From Acidifodinimicrobium sp049967035 (GTDB taxonomy: Archaea > Nanobdellota > Nanobdellia > Parvarchaeales > Parvarchaeaceae): a stretch of 15,032 nucleotides of DNA. The stretch lies in NCBI GenBank assembly GCA_049967035.1, contig JBMFTM010000012.1:1-15032 (forward strand), written 5' to 3'. The position numbers were made by a program, and so were the translations under genes. The notes under the pieces were generated by a model. That model was not told the origin of the DNA. It saw only the letters and a list, made by a program, of their open reading frames with translations, and searched no databases. Shown here one piece after another: positions 1 to 6,833 of the stretch; positions within the stretch are counted from its first letter, which is position 1, and each line of letters begins with the position of its first letter.

Positions 1-94
1 TGAAAGGCGCGGTAATGATAAGTATTTATGAAAGAAATGACAAAACAAAAATATGGTGTTAAAGCGAGAAGCCCCATACAGAAGCTTGGGGTAG
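1..94 (+). pseudogene. Remnant of the 3' end of a tnpB gene
   Basis: Only the last 12 codons before the TAG at 92-94 look like TnpB (K-R-E-A-P followed by a short tail). Upstream in the same frame there are TGA codons at 38-40 and 29-31, and the other two frames of bases 1-40 are also closed. Unless a normal gene was interrupted by another event just left of the window, the reading frame here is dead. The matching right-hand copy at 14987-15032 stays open to the window edge. The remnant boundary at base 1 is simply the window edge, so the true extent is unknown. Confidence 0.5.
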
Positions 95-99
95 TTCAC
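56..99 (+). mobile_element. Right end of an IS200/IS605-type (TnpB) element, left copy
   Basis: This stretch contains a subterminal hairpin (CCCCA at 72-76 paired with TGGGG at 87-91) and ends in GTAGTTCAC, the form I associate with right ends of archaeal TnpB-encoding IS200/IS605 elements and with the 3' scaffold of the TnpB guide RNA. Read in frame it encodes V-L-K-R-E-A-P-Y-R-S-L-G-stop, a typical TnpB C-terminus. An in-frame TGA at 38-40 and a second at 29-31 cut the frame just upstream, so this copy looks like a relic or a solo end. It matches 14982-15025 in inverted orientation at 43 of 44 positions; the only difference is at base 61. Whether it still makes a guide RNA cannot be seen. 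Confidence 0.75.
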
Positions 100-160
100 A
101 TAGTTTCGTTATCACTTCCTTATGTTCTATCACAGTAATGATTGATACAATTTCAAATGA

Positions 161-168
161 TTAAAAGA
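161..168 (-). terminator. T-run terminator of tRNA-Pro
   Basis: On the minus strand TCTTTTAA follows the tRNA discriminator base immediately. This is the usual archaeal oligo-T termination signal. Confidence 0.5.
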
Positions 169-243
169 TGGGATGGCTGGGATTTGAACCCAGGACAACC
201 AGCGCCCTAGGCTGGTATCATAACCAAGCTAGATCACCATCCC
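169..243 (-). tRNA. tRNA-Pro (anticodon AGG)
   Basis: The minus strand folds as a complete cloverleaf: acceptor GGGATGG with CCATCCC, D-loop containing GG, anticodon stem CCAGC/GCTGG with a 7-base loop CTAGGGC, five-base variable loop TTGTC, and T-arm CTGGG-TTCAAAT-CCCAG. The discriminator is A (base 169) and CCA is not encoded. The loop gives U33-A34-G35-G36-G37, so the anticodon is AGG. G35, G36, G37 and A73 agree with proline identity. A34 is unusual in archaea, where GGG would be expected. The T-run TCTTTT follows directly as a terminator. The gene lies 17 bases downstream of the pilin-like gene on the same strand and may be co-transcribed with it. Confidence 0.9.
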
Positions 244-260
244 TGAGTTTATCGAATTTT

Positions 261-449
261 CTAAGGTATTACGCTGCTTACGTTGGCCTTGCTAGCGTTG
301 CCAAGATGCAGAACTGACGCTATTTGGTTGATTAAACCGCTCCTTATCAGATAAAGAAGGACAACAAGAAGTATTAGTGCTATCACTATAAGGATTATAA
401 CCTCTATACTGAGCTGCAGTGCGCCTCTTTTTCCGCCGAAACGAAACAT
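261..449 (-). CDS. Small pilin-like protein with class III signal peptide
   Basis: This 62-residue protein begins with a short basic leader (residues 1-9, ending K-R-G) followed by A-L-Q-L-S-I-E-V-I-I-L. Residues 12-20 fit the archaeal class III signal pattern QXSXEXXXL exactly, with a long hydrophobic helix from about 13 to 36. Such leaders are cut after the glycine by a prepilin/preflagellin peptidase (PibD/FlaK/EppA type), and the mature protein is assembled or anchored by its hydrophobic N-terminus. The remaining 26 residues are too few for a globular pilin head, so it could be a minor pilin, a helper subunit or a membrane-anchored peptide. The ATG at 449 lies about 26 bases from a TATA-like box at 472-484, supporting a leaderless start. 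No other pilus genes are in view. Confidence 0.65.
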   Translation of the reverse strand: MFRFGGKRGALQLSIEVIILIVIALILLVVLLYLIRSGLINQIASVLHLGNASKANVSSVIP

Positions 450-486
450 AATATTAATTTAGTCAGCGACAGTATAAAAATATATT
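450..486. promoter_or_regulatory. Compact divergent promoter for the pilin-like and UDG genes
   Basis: Only 37 bases separate the two ATGs. GTATAAAAATATA (472-484) serves the minus strand about 26 bases from ATG 449. ATATTAATTTA (451-461) sits about 30 bases before ATG 487. Each box therefore lies next to the start of the opposite gene, so the two promoters may compete. Inferred from spacing only. Confidence 0.5.
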
Positions 487-1137
487 ATGAGCAAAAACAT
501 ACAGGAAATTTACAAAAAAGTGATTGTCTGCGAAAGATGCCCGAGACTGGTCGAGTACAGAAGGAGCATAGAACATGGATGGCGAAAGCCTATAACAGGA
601 TTCGGCGATTTGAATGCAAGGCTGATTATAGTAGGCCCTGCGCCGAGTCTTTATGGCGGAAATAGAACGGGGCGGGTATTCACTGGGGATAAGTCCGGAG
701 ATTTTTTATTCAAGGCGCTTTATGAGGCCGGTTTTTCTAGTTCCGTGAAATCGATAAGCGCCGGAGATGGTTTGAAACTTAATGACTGTTACATAACAGA
801 CATAGTAAAGTGTCCGCCTCCAGATAACAAACCTTTGAACACTGAGATAGAAAACTGTAGTGAATATATAAATTCTGAGCTGGACCTGCTTAATAAAAAG
901 AAGGTGATACTGACATTGGGCAGAACTGCCTTCGACGGAGTTAAATCCTATCTTTCATCTAAAGGAATAGATACGAAGGAGATAAAGTTCAAACATAAGT
1001 TCAACTACAAATTTGGCGATTTATTTCTATTCTGTTCTTTTCACCCCAGCCCAAGGAATACAAACACTCATAAATTGGAGTATAAAGATTTCGTCAGCCT
1101 CCTATTGTTCATAAAGGTCAATTATCTACAAGATTGA
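487..1137 (+). CDS. Uracil-DNA glycosylase family 5 (UDGb), 4Fe-4S type
   Basis: The protein removes uracil, and in this family often also hypoxanthine and other deaminated bases, from DNA at the start of base excision repair. At 216 residues it has normal length. Cysteines 15 and 18 (C-E-R-C), 109 (V-K-C-P-P-P) and 124 (E-N-C) are placed as the four iron-sulfur ligands of families 4 and 5. The family 5 signature G-P-A-P-S-L-Y-G-G-N-R-T-G covers residues 50-62 and is followed by F-T-G-D-K-S-G-D. Motif 2, H-P-S-P-R-N-T-N-T, starts at residue 186. Family 5 enzymes lack the catalytic polar residue found in motif 1 of family 4, which fits the alanine and proline here. It is a single-gene unit, convergent with the kinase gene 17 bases downstream. 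Confidence 0.9.
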   Translation: MSKNIQEIYKKVIVCERCPRLVEYRRSIEHGWRKPITGFGDLNARLIIVGPAPSLYGGNRTGRVFTGDKSGDFLFKALYEAGFSSSVKSISAGDGLKLNDCYITDIVKCPPPDNKPLNTEIENCSEYINSELDLLNKKKVILTLGRTAFDGVKSYLSSKGIDTKEIKFKHKFNYKFGDLFLFCSFHPSPRNTNTHKLEYKDFVSLLLFIKVNYLQD

Positions 1138-1154
1138 TTATTCCGTTGAGCAGT

Positions 1155-1814
1155 CTATCTATCAAATTTTAATTGTATCTCAGACAACAGTACAATTATA
1201 TTCGGCAGCGGCATAATCAGGAGAAGACCCACATTTCTTGTGTCTATAGTGTATTTAGAAACCTTATCCCAAAGAGGATAAGCCGATTTGAATTCCCTTA
1301 TAGCTTTTCTATATTCTATTATGTTTAAGTTGTAGCTCAGCGAAGAAAATAGTAGGTCTATATCCCATGCTCTCAATCTATCATCATCGCTCTTGTAAAC
1401 CTGCTCTAAATCTACAAGATACACCTTTTTGTCTTTTTTATTAAGTATGAAGTTGTCTATCTTTGTATCACCTAGAACGTATCCATGTGAATGGATGTTG
1501 TACAATAAATCCCCAAGCAGTTTAGCCTCCTTGTAAGGTGTTCTCCCTTCTATATACTCTCTTTCTAGGGTGAGGTTGTCTTTGTTGCACTTAATAATTT
1601 TTGGCAGATTCACACTTTCTATTTTTTCATTGTATAACTCTAGCTCTCTCTCAAGTCGGCTTTCCGGGGAGCTTGCCATGGGGTAAGAGATATTGATTAT
1701 GAGGGGGGCTACCCACCACTTCAATGAATCATAATTATCATACCTTTTTATCACCGTCTTTACGCCGTCTTCCTCTTTCAAATAAACCTGCCCTTTCAGA
1801 TACTGTTGCCCCAT
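1155..1814 (-). CDS. Bud32/RIO-like atypical protein kinase
   Basis: This 219-residue protein keeps the minimal kinase catalytic core: a possible ATP-binding lysine at 23 (V-I-K-R-Y), an acidic helix around 54-58 (L-E-R-E), the catalytic loop H-G-Y-V-L-G-D-T-K-I-D-N at 110-121 with D116 and N121, and the metal-binding aspartate D135 in D-L-E in place of DFG. A later A-W-D-I-D-L motif at 149-154 matches the helix after the activation segment in RIO/Bud32-type kinases. No glycine-rich loop is obvious, as in other small kinases of this group. True Bud32 works in the KEOPS complex for tRNA t6A synthesis, but this sequence diverges enough that it could instead be a separate archaeal kinase. The ATG at 1814 follows a TATA-like box at 1832-1844. 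Confidence 0.7.
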   Translation of the reverse strand: MGQQYLKGQVYLKEEDGVKTVIKRYDNYDSLKWWVAPLIINISYPMASSPESRLERELELYNEKIESVNLPKIIKCNKDNLTLEREYIEGRTPYKEAKLLGDLLYNIHSHGYVLGDTKIDNFILNKKDKKVYLVDLEQVYKSDDDRLRAWDIDLLFSSLSYNLNIIEYRKAIREFKSAYPLWDKVSKYTIDTRNVGLLLIMPLPNIIVLLSEIQLKFDR

Positions 1815-1831
1815 ACATTAGTATTGATTTT

Positions 1832-1844
1832 CTAAAAATATATT
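1832..1844 (-). promoter_or_regulatory. TATA-like box of the kinase gene
   Basis: AATATATTTTTAG on the minus strand is centred about 25 bases from the ATG at 1814, giving a leaderless or nearly leaderless transcript. Confidence 0.45.
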
Positions 1845-1860
1845 GTTTATGGATATTCGT

Positions 1861-1920
1861 GTTATCTAAATTTTTAGCACGTACTAAATGTAAAGTAGAC
1901 CTCTGTGTAAGGTAGATAAC
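1861..1920. repeat. 8-bp inverted repeat in a divergent intergenic region
   Basis: GTTATCTA (1861-1868) and TAGATAAC (1913-1920) are exact reverse complements 44 bases apart, between the divergent kinase gene and the small unknown gene. It may be a paired regulator site or chance in AT-rich DNA. Confidence 0.3.
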
Positions 1921-1974
1921 AAACAAATCTTGAATAATAAAAGCTTAAATAGGAGTTTTATTCATTTGATTCTA

Positions 1975-2289
1975 ATGGTTTACATTAATTACATTAATGA
2001 AATCTACAGAGACAAAAGCCTAGAAAAGAGATTAATGACTGATGTTACCGGGTATATCAAAAAAGATGATATTAAAGTATTCAATGTTTACACTGAAAAT
2101 ATGGAAGTCTTAAAGCTGAGTTCACTTCAGAAATTTTTACTTTCTACGAGAGGCTTTGTTAGAGTCGATAAGCGTAAATACCCCAATTGGACGGGAAAGC
2201 TGCCTTTTTATATTTACAGGTGCCAGCTAGACAAAGAGGAATTCCTCCTTGATTACCCGCATGGATATAAAAAACGCTTGGATTGCTAA
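1975..2289 (+). CDS. Hypothetical small basic protein
   Basis: I do not recognise this 104-residue protein. It is rich in Lys, Arg and Tyr, has no membrane segment or signal peptide, and ends in a segment with aromatic and basic residues (W-T-G-K-L-P-F-Y-I-Y-R, later H-G-Y-K-K-R). The open frame extends upstream to a TTG at 1930, but the ATG at 1975 is preferred because a TATA-like box (TTAAATAG, 1945-1952) is centred 26 bases ahead of it, and because the TTG lies upstream of that box. The gene stands alone between the divergent kinase and the transporter. A nucleic-acid-binding role would suit the charge but nothing proves it. Confidence 0.6.
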   Translation: MVYINYINEIYRDKSLEKRLMTDVTGYIKKDDIKVFNVYTENMEVLKLSSLQKFLLSTRGFVRVDKRKYPNWTGKLPFYIYRCQLDKEEFLLDYPHGYKKRLDC

Positions 2290-2374
2290 TACCAAATAAT
2301 CGCGCCATTTAAACATAAACCTCAATTTTTAAATTTTGTGAAATTCTCCTTTCTGTATCAATTAAAAGGTTTGT

Positions 2375-4060
2375 ATGCAATACAAATGGACAGTGCTTGC
2401 GAACACAACAATGGGAGGGTTGATGGCTTCAATAAACGCTACAATCCTATTGATTTCCCTCCCATCTATTTTCCGCGGTTTGAACGTTGATCCGATTGCT
2501 CCAGGTAATTTTACGCTTCTTCTTTGGGTCATACTTGGCTACATGATAGTAACGGCTTCGGTGCTTATCACATTCGGGAGACTGTCAGATGATTACGGGA
2601 GGAAGAGATTCTACACGATAGGTTTTATAATATTCTCAATCGCATCTGTTGCCCTGTCTGTTGTTCCATACGGGTCCGGCGTAAATGGCGTCCTATTTAT
2701 AATAATATTCAGGATTATACAAGGCGTAGGGGGTGGTTTCATAATGGTGAATAGCACAGCTCTCCTTACTGATGCTTTCCCGGATGAAGAGAGAGGCAAA
2801 GCATTAGGTACAAATCAAGTAGCATTTCTTGCAGGATCATTTATAGGTTTAATTGTTGGTGGTCTGCTTGCCCCTTTTGACTTTCATCTCGTGTTTATAG
2901 TAAGCGTGCCGTTTGCAATTCTTGGGGCAGTGTGGTCCTACTACAAGCTTAAAGAGGAGAAAACAATCAAGAAGAAGGCAGGAGTAGACTGGATCGGTAA
3001 TTTATTCCTTTCTTTGGGGTTAATACTGATAACTTTGGGATTGACATATGCACTTGTTCCATATGGGGATAATCCACTAGGTTGGAGTAATCCATGGGTC
3101 TTGGCAAGTTTAATTATAGGGTTAATATCCATTTTTGCCTTTGTATTCATCGAGCTTAAAGTTAGTAACCCACTATTCAAGTTAGCATTGTTCAGGAATA
3201 TTCAATTTGCATTCAGCTCACTTGCGTTGTTTTTGAGTTCATTAGCCAGAGGCGCAGTTATGTTCTTAGTCATAATCTGGCTTCAAGGGATATATCTACC
3301 ACTGAATGGATACACTATCTCTCAGACACCTTTCTGGGCAGGGATATACATGGTGCCCCTGATGGTCGGCTTTGTTGCTTTAGGGCCAATAAGCGGTGCC
3401 CTGACTGACAGATTCGGCGCGAGAGTATTTGCAACCTCGGGCCTACTAATATCAGCTTTAGGTTTGTTCTTCCTTGCTGTCTTCCCAGCTAATTTCTCAT
3501 ACTGGCCTTTTGCAGCTGTTTTGTTCTTGATAGGCGTAGGGAACGGTTTATTCGCCGCCCCCAATACAAAGAGGACGATGGATGCTTTAAACTGGAAAGA
3601 GAGAGGAGTTGGAAATGGGATAAGAACTACATTCGCTAATGTAGGCCAGATGATAAGTATGGTTTTGTTTTTCACTATCTTAATAACAGTTTTCTCCTAC
3701 TCCCTACCCTCTTCCATCTCAAGTCAAGCCGCGTCTTTGAGTCTGCCAGCAGGTGTTGCTTCAGAGCTTTCAAGTGTACCAGCATCTTCTTTCCTTTTCG
3801 CTTCCTTTCTCGGTATAAACCCAATCTCCACTTTTCTTTCGCAGCTGCCAAAATCAATAATTTCCTCTATACCGATCAGCACTTTAAGTTTGATCGAATC
3901 CAGTAAATTTATTCCAAAGCTGATATCATCCTCATTTATGCAGGGCTTAAAATCTGCGCTTTACATAAGCATATTACTTCTGATAATCGGAGCTATCCTT
4001 TCTGCATTCGCTAGACAGAGAGTTGTGAAAGGCGCAGAGGCAGTTGGGCAATATCATTAA
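2375..4060 (+). CDS. MFS transporter, DHA2 (14-TM drug:H+ antiporter) family
   Basis: This 561-residue integral membrane protein should exchange protons for drugs or other organic compounds, though the substrate cannot be read from sequence. Motif A, G-R-L-S-D-D-Y-G-R-K-R, lies at 68-78 between TM2 and TM3. Motif B-like R-I-I-Q-G-V-G-G-G starts at 113, and the antiporter motif C (G-S-F-I-G-L-I-V-G-G-L) at 154-164. Length and hydrophobic pattern fit 14 segments, and the long serine-rich insert around 445-520 before the last helix is typical of this group. The ATG at 2375 has a weak AAAAGG site 6 bases upstream and a TATA-like box at 2326-2337. The stop codon lies 3 bases from the 3' end of the convergent tRNA-Lys. 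Confidence 0.88.
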   Translation: MQYKWTVLANTTMGGLMASINATILLISLPSIFRGLNVDPIAPGNFTLLLWVILGYMIVTASVLITFGRLSDDYGRKRFYTIGFIIFSIASVALSVVPYGSGVNGVLFIIIFRIIQGVGGGFIMVNSTALLTDAFPDEERGKALGTNQVAFLAGSFIGLIVGGLLAPFDFHLVFIVSVPFAILGAVWSYYKLKEEKTIKKKAGVDWIGNLFLSLGLILITLGLTYALVPYGDNPLGWSNPWVLASLIIGLISIFAFVFIELKVSNPLFKLALFRNIQFAFSSLALFLSSLARGAVMFLVIIWLQGIYLPLNGYTISQTPFWAGIYMVPLMVGFVALGPISGALTDRFGARVFATSGLLISALGLFFLAVFPANFSYWPFAAVLFLIGVGNGLFAAPNTKRTMDALNWKERGVGNGIRTTFANVGQMISMVLFFTILITVFSYSLPSSISSQAASLSLPAGVASELSSVPASSFLFASFLGINPISTFLSQLPKSIISSIPISTLSLIESSKFIPKLISSSFMQGLKSALYISILLLIIGAILSAFARQRVVKGAEAVGQYH

Positions 4061-4063
4061 AAG

Positions 4064-4137
4064 TGGATCCGAGGGGATTTGAACCCCCAACGAGTTGGTT
4101 AAGAGCCAACCGCTCTACCGGGTTAAGCTACGGATCC
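4064..4137 (-). tRNA. tRNA-Lys (anticodon CTT)
   Basis: The minus strand gives acceptor GGATCCG/CGGATCC, a D-arm built on GCT/AGC, anticodon stem GTTGG/CCAAC with loop CTCTTAA (anticodon CTT), variable loop TCGTT and T-arm GGGGG-TTCAAAT-CCCCT. The discriminator is A and no CCA is encoded. There is no intron. A TATA-like AGATAAATTC (4154-4163) lies upstream. Its 3' end is 3 bases from the transporter stop codon, so transcription must end inside the transporter gene's 3' end on the other strand. Confidence 0.95.
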
Positions 4138-4153
4138 TAATTTTGAACTTATG

Positions 4154-4198
4154 GAATTTATCTTTGTGTTAACATCTACACAGCAATTATTTAAATAA
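4154..4198. promoter_or_regulatory. Divergent tRNA promoters (Lys and Val)
   Basis: The 83-base gap between the two tRNAs contains AGATAAATTC on the minus strand (4154-4163), facing tRNA-Lys, and ATTTAAATAA on the plus strand (4189-4198), centred 27 bases before tRNA-Val. Confidence 0.5.
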
Positions 4199-4220
4199 TA
4201 ATCTTTTATTTCATCTATAA

Positions 4221-4293
4221 GGGTCCATGGTCCAACGGCTACGACGTTCGCTTGACGTGCGAAAGGTTAGGGGTTCGATTCCCTTTGGGCCCA
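4221..4293 (+). tRNA. tRNA-Val (anticodon GAC)
   Basis: Acceptor GGGTCCA pairs with TGGGCCC through one G-U pair. The D-arm is GTCC..GAC, the anticodon stem TTCGC/GCGAA carries loop TTGACGT (anticodon GAC), the variable loop is AGGTT and the T-arm is AGGGG-TTCGATT-CCCTT with a G-U pair. The discriminator is A at 4293 and CCA is not encoded. There is no intron. TCTTTTT follows as terminator. Confidence 0.95.
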
Positions 4294-4295
4294 TA

Positions 4296-4302
4296 TCTTT
4301 TT
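4296..4302 (+). terminator. T-run after tRNA-Val, overlapping the ATPase promoter
   Basis: TCTTTTT ends the tRNA transcript. The same bases form part of CTTTTTAATTG (4297-4307), a TATA-like element about 30 bases before the ATPase ATG, so one short stretch may end one transcript and start the next. Confidence 0.45.
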
Positions 4303-4333
4303 AATTGTAGGGAGTGTATATAGACACATTGTC

Positions 4334-6742
4334 ATGGATAAGGAAACCGCTGAACGATTAAGTATAGAAGAGGTATTGAAGCAACTGAACAGCGGAAATG
4401 ACGGGCTTTCTGAGGGTGAGGCGAAGAAACGATTAGAGGAGTATGGTTTTAATGAGATTCAAACTAAGAAGCAGAACCTAGTTATAAAATTTCTTTCTAA
4501 GTTTGTAGGTACGATCCCATTGATGTTGTATATAATAATAATTATCTCAATATTCCTAAACAAGTACATTGATGCTTACATAGTCATCGGGTTGCTTGTA
4601 TTCAATGGGATCACCTCATTTCTAGAGGAATACAAGGCTGACAATACACTTGAGCTGCTTAAGAGCAAGCTTTCAGTCCTAGTGAAAGTGGAAAGAGATG
4701 GGAATTGGAAAACAGTTCAATCTAAATTCATAGTTCCCGGCGATATAATCAGGATTAGACTAGGGGACATAGTTCCTGCAGACTGTAAGATATTAGAGAG
4801 TGACTATCTCTCCGTTGATCAATCCATGCTTACTGGCGAATCGCTACCAGTAGACAAGAAGATAAACGAGCTTGTTTTCTCCTCTTCTATTGTGCGGGAA
4901 GGCGAGGCTACCGCGGTGGTTATATCTACAGGTAAGAACACAACCTTCGGAAAGACTGCTGAGCTTGTTAAGATTGCAAAGACAAGGACTCACTTGGAAG
5001 CTAGTATATTTAGGATACTTGAGTACCTCCTGTTTCTTGATGTAGGGCTTATAAGTGCAATATTCATAGGCTCTTATTTCTTTGGCATACAGCTTCTTCT
5101 TGTTATCCCTTTCTCCCTGCTTATTCTTTTGACTTCTGTGCCAGTAGCTCTTCCCGCGGCTTTCACAGTGGCGATGGCTTATGGTACCGAAAGGCTGTCT
5201 TCAAAGAACATCCTTGTCACAAAGCTTGAGGCAATTGAAGAGGCCTCCACTATGACAGTTATATGCCTGGATAAAACCGGTACGATAACTAAGAATCAGT
5301 TATCTATTTCAGACCCAATTGAGTATGGCAAGTTTTCAAAGGAGGATGTTTTCAGATATGCTGCTTTAGCGTCGAGGGTAGAAGACAATGATCAGATAGA
5401 TCTTGCTATAATCCATGGTGCTCAAGAGAGAAAGATTGACCTCAAAGGCTATAAAGTGAAGAGTTTTAAGCCATTTGATCCGTCCACTAAGACCTCCAGC
5501 GCATTGGTTTCTTTCAATGGCAAAGAAATAACAGTCCTCAAAGGATTCCCAGAGTCTGTCATGGAGAGGTGTAAATTATCAGCTGGTGAAAAAAGCAAGA
5601 TAAATTCAAGCGTAGACGAGATGGCTTCCAAGGGATACAGAACTATAGGTGTCGCATACGGAGAGGCCGATAAATGGAGCTTTGTTGGTGTAATACCGAT
5701 GAACGACAAGCCAAGAGAGGACAGCAAGAAACTGATAGACGAGCTTAGATCTCTAAATCTAAATGTAAAGATGCTGACAGGCGATAATGAGAACACAGCT
5801 AAAGCGATAGCAAAAGAAGTGGATATAGGTGAGAATATACTTGATGTTAGTGCATTGAAAGGCAAGAGTGAAAAAGAGATAGCTGAACTTGTTACAAAAG
5901 CGGACGGCTTTGCTGGGGTTTATCCAAAGGATAAATACACAATAGTGAAAGCCCTTCAAGATAGTGGATTTCATGTAGGTATGACAGGTGACGGCGTAAA
6001 TGACGCGCCTGCTTTGAAGCAGGCCGAGGTAGGAATAGCAGTGTCAAATGCAACAGATGTAGCAAAGAGCGCTGCTGATATAGTGCTCACATCTGACGGA
6101 ATAGAGCCGATAGTCAATGCAATAAAAGAGAGTAGATCGATATTTGAGAGGATGATTACATACACTCTAAAGAAAGTCTCAAGAGTACTCCAAACCTCAA
6201 TTTTCCTTTCAATATTCTTTCTAGTCCTTAGGTTTTTGCCTATGCGTTCAATTCAGCTTATTTTGGCGCTTTTCCTGAGCGACATAGGCAGCATAAGCCT
6301 TTCGACTGATAATGAACTTTATTCAAACCATCCTGATACTTGGAACATAAAGGTAGTTTTCCTAGTCTCTTTAATGTTTGGTGTGGTAGCTATCACACAG
6401 GTTAGTGTTTTGGCCTATTTCGGTCTTAATTTCATGAAATTACCAAGCGCGCAGTTCCAAACCTTCATATTCCTGATATTTATCGCATCAATGGAGCTTA
6501 TGACATTATCAATGAGAGAGAGGAGAAGCTTTTGGTCGTCTATGCCCAGCATTTTTGTTCTTTCCCAGATAATTATCTCTATAGCAGTTGCAGCTATTCT
6601 TTCATATTACGGTATACTTATGACTGCGATAAACCTCTATGCGATGCTACTGGTTCTGATAATCAGTGCACTGTTCCTGCTTTTAATGGACAGGATAAAG
6701 TTGCTTGCGTTTAAACGCGTCTCAGAATTTAGATCAATATAA
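4334..6742 (+). CDS. P-type ATPase, P3A plasma-membrane H+-ATPase type
   Basis: This 802-residue pump should use ATP to export protons and polarise the membrane. The actuator motif T-G-E-S is at 167-170, the phosphorylated aspartate D313 lies in D-K-T-G-T, and the hinge G-D-G-V-N-D-A-P starts at 552. The M4 motif P-V-A-L-P preceding the large cytoplasmic loop is that of P3A pumps. In M6, D650 (L-S-D-I-G) aligns by eye with the proton-carrying aspartate of plant and fungal enzymes (L-N-D-G). The arginine that partners it in M5 of those enzymes appears to be Gln620. The long C-terminal autoinhibitory domain is absent, as in other archaeal members. The gene starts 40 bases after tRNA-Val and stands alone. 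No operon partner is apparent. Confidence 0.9.
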   Translation: MDKETAERLSIEEVLKQLNSGNDGLSEGEAKKRLEEYGFNEIQTKKQNLVIKFLSKFVGTIPLMLYIIIIISIFLNKYIDAYIVIGLLVFNGITSFLEEYKADNTLELLKSKLSVLVKVERDGNWKTVQSKFIVPGDIIRIRLGDIVPADCKILESDYLSVDQSMLTGESLPVDKKINELVFSSSIVREGEATAVVISTGKNTTFGKTAELVKIAKTRTHLEASIFRILEYLLFLDVGLISAIFIGSYFFGIQLLLVIPFSLLILLTSVPVALPAAFTVAMAYGTERLSSKNILVTKLEAIEEASTMTVICLDKTGTITKNQLSISDPIEYGKFSKEDVFRYAALASRVEDNDQIDLAIIHGAQERKIDLKGYKVKSFKPFDPSTKTSSALVSFNGKEITVLKGFPESVMERCKLSAGEKSKINSSVDEMASKGYRTIGVAYGEADKWSFVGVIPMNDKPREDSKKLIDELRSLNLNVKMLTGDNENTAKAIAKEVDIGENILDVSALKGKSEKEIAELVTKADGFAGVYPKDKYTIVKALQDSGFHVGMTGDGVNDAPALKQAEVGIAVSNATDVAKSAADIVLTSDGIEPIVNAIKESRSIFERMITYTLKKVSRVLQTSIFLSIFFLVLRFLPMRSIQLILALFLSDIGSISLSTDNELYSNHPDTWNIKVVFLVSLMFGVVAITQVSVLAYFGLNFMKLPSAQFQTFIFLIFIASMELMTLSMRERRSFWSSMPSIFVLSQIIISIAVAAILSYYGILMTAINLYAMLLVLIISALFLLLMDRIKLLAFKRVSEFRSI

Positions 6743-6780
6743 TTTTGGTCTTATCCTATTCTGTTTTCGAAAGTCACATA

Positions 6781-6798
6781 GTCCGATTTTTTCCGGAC
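6781..6798. repeat. Short inverted repeat between ATPase and regulator genes
   Basis: GTCCG (6781-6785) and CGGAC (6794-6798) can pair around an eight-base T-rich loop. It lies just upstream of the TATA-like box of the next gene. It could be an operator for the regulator itself or part of the ATPase transcript's end. Confidence 0.35.
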
Positions 6799-6803
6799 AA
6801 AAT

Positions 6804-6814
6804 CTTTTTATAAT
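6804..6814 (+). promoter_or_regulatory. TATA-like box placing a start at ATG 6834
   Basis: CTTTTTATAATG is centred about 26 bases before the ATG at 6834. Other genes in this window show the same spacing to a leaderless start, so translation probably begins at 6834 and not at the later GTG. Confidence 0.45.
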
Positions 6815-6833
6815 GCCTAATCCTATAATAGTT

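Noticed and set aside
1738..1926. Minus-strand open frame extending past the kinase start
   Set aside because: It runs through the kinase gene in another frame and across the divergent promoter region; its tail is basic and low in structure.
3322..3675. 117-codon open frame antisense to the MFS gene
   Set aside because: It is a shadow of a long membrane-protein gene, with no promoter or ribosome site and no recognisable domain.
5449..5865. 138-codon open frame antisense to the P-type ATPase
   Set aside because: It opposes the conserved nucleotide-binding domain and has no promoter or family resemblance.
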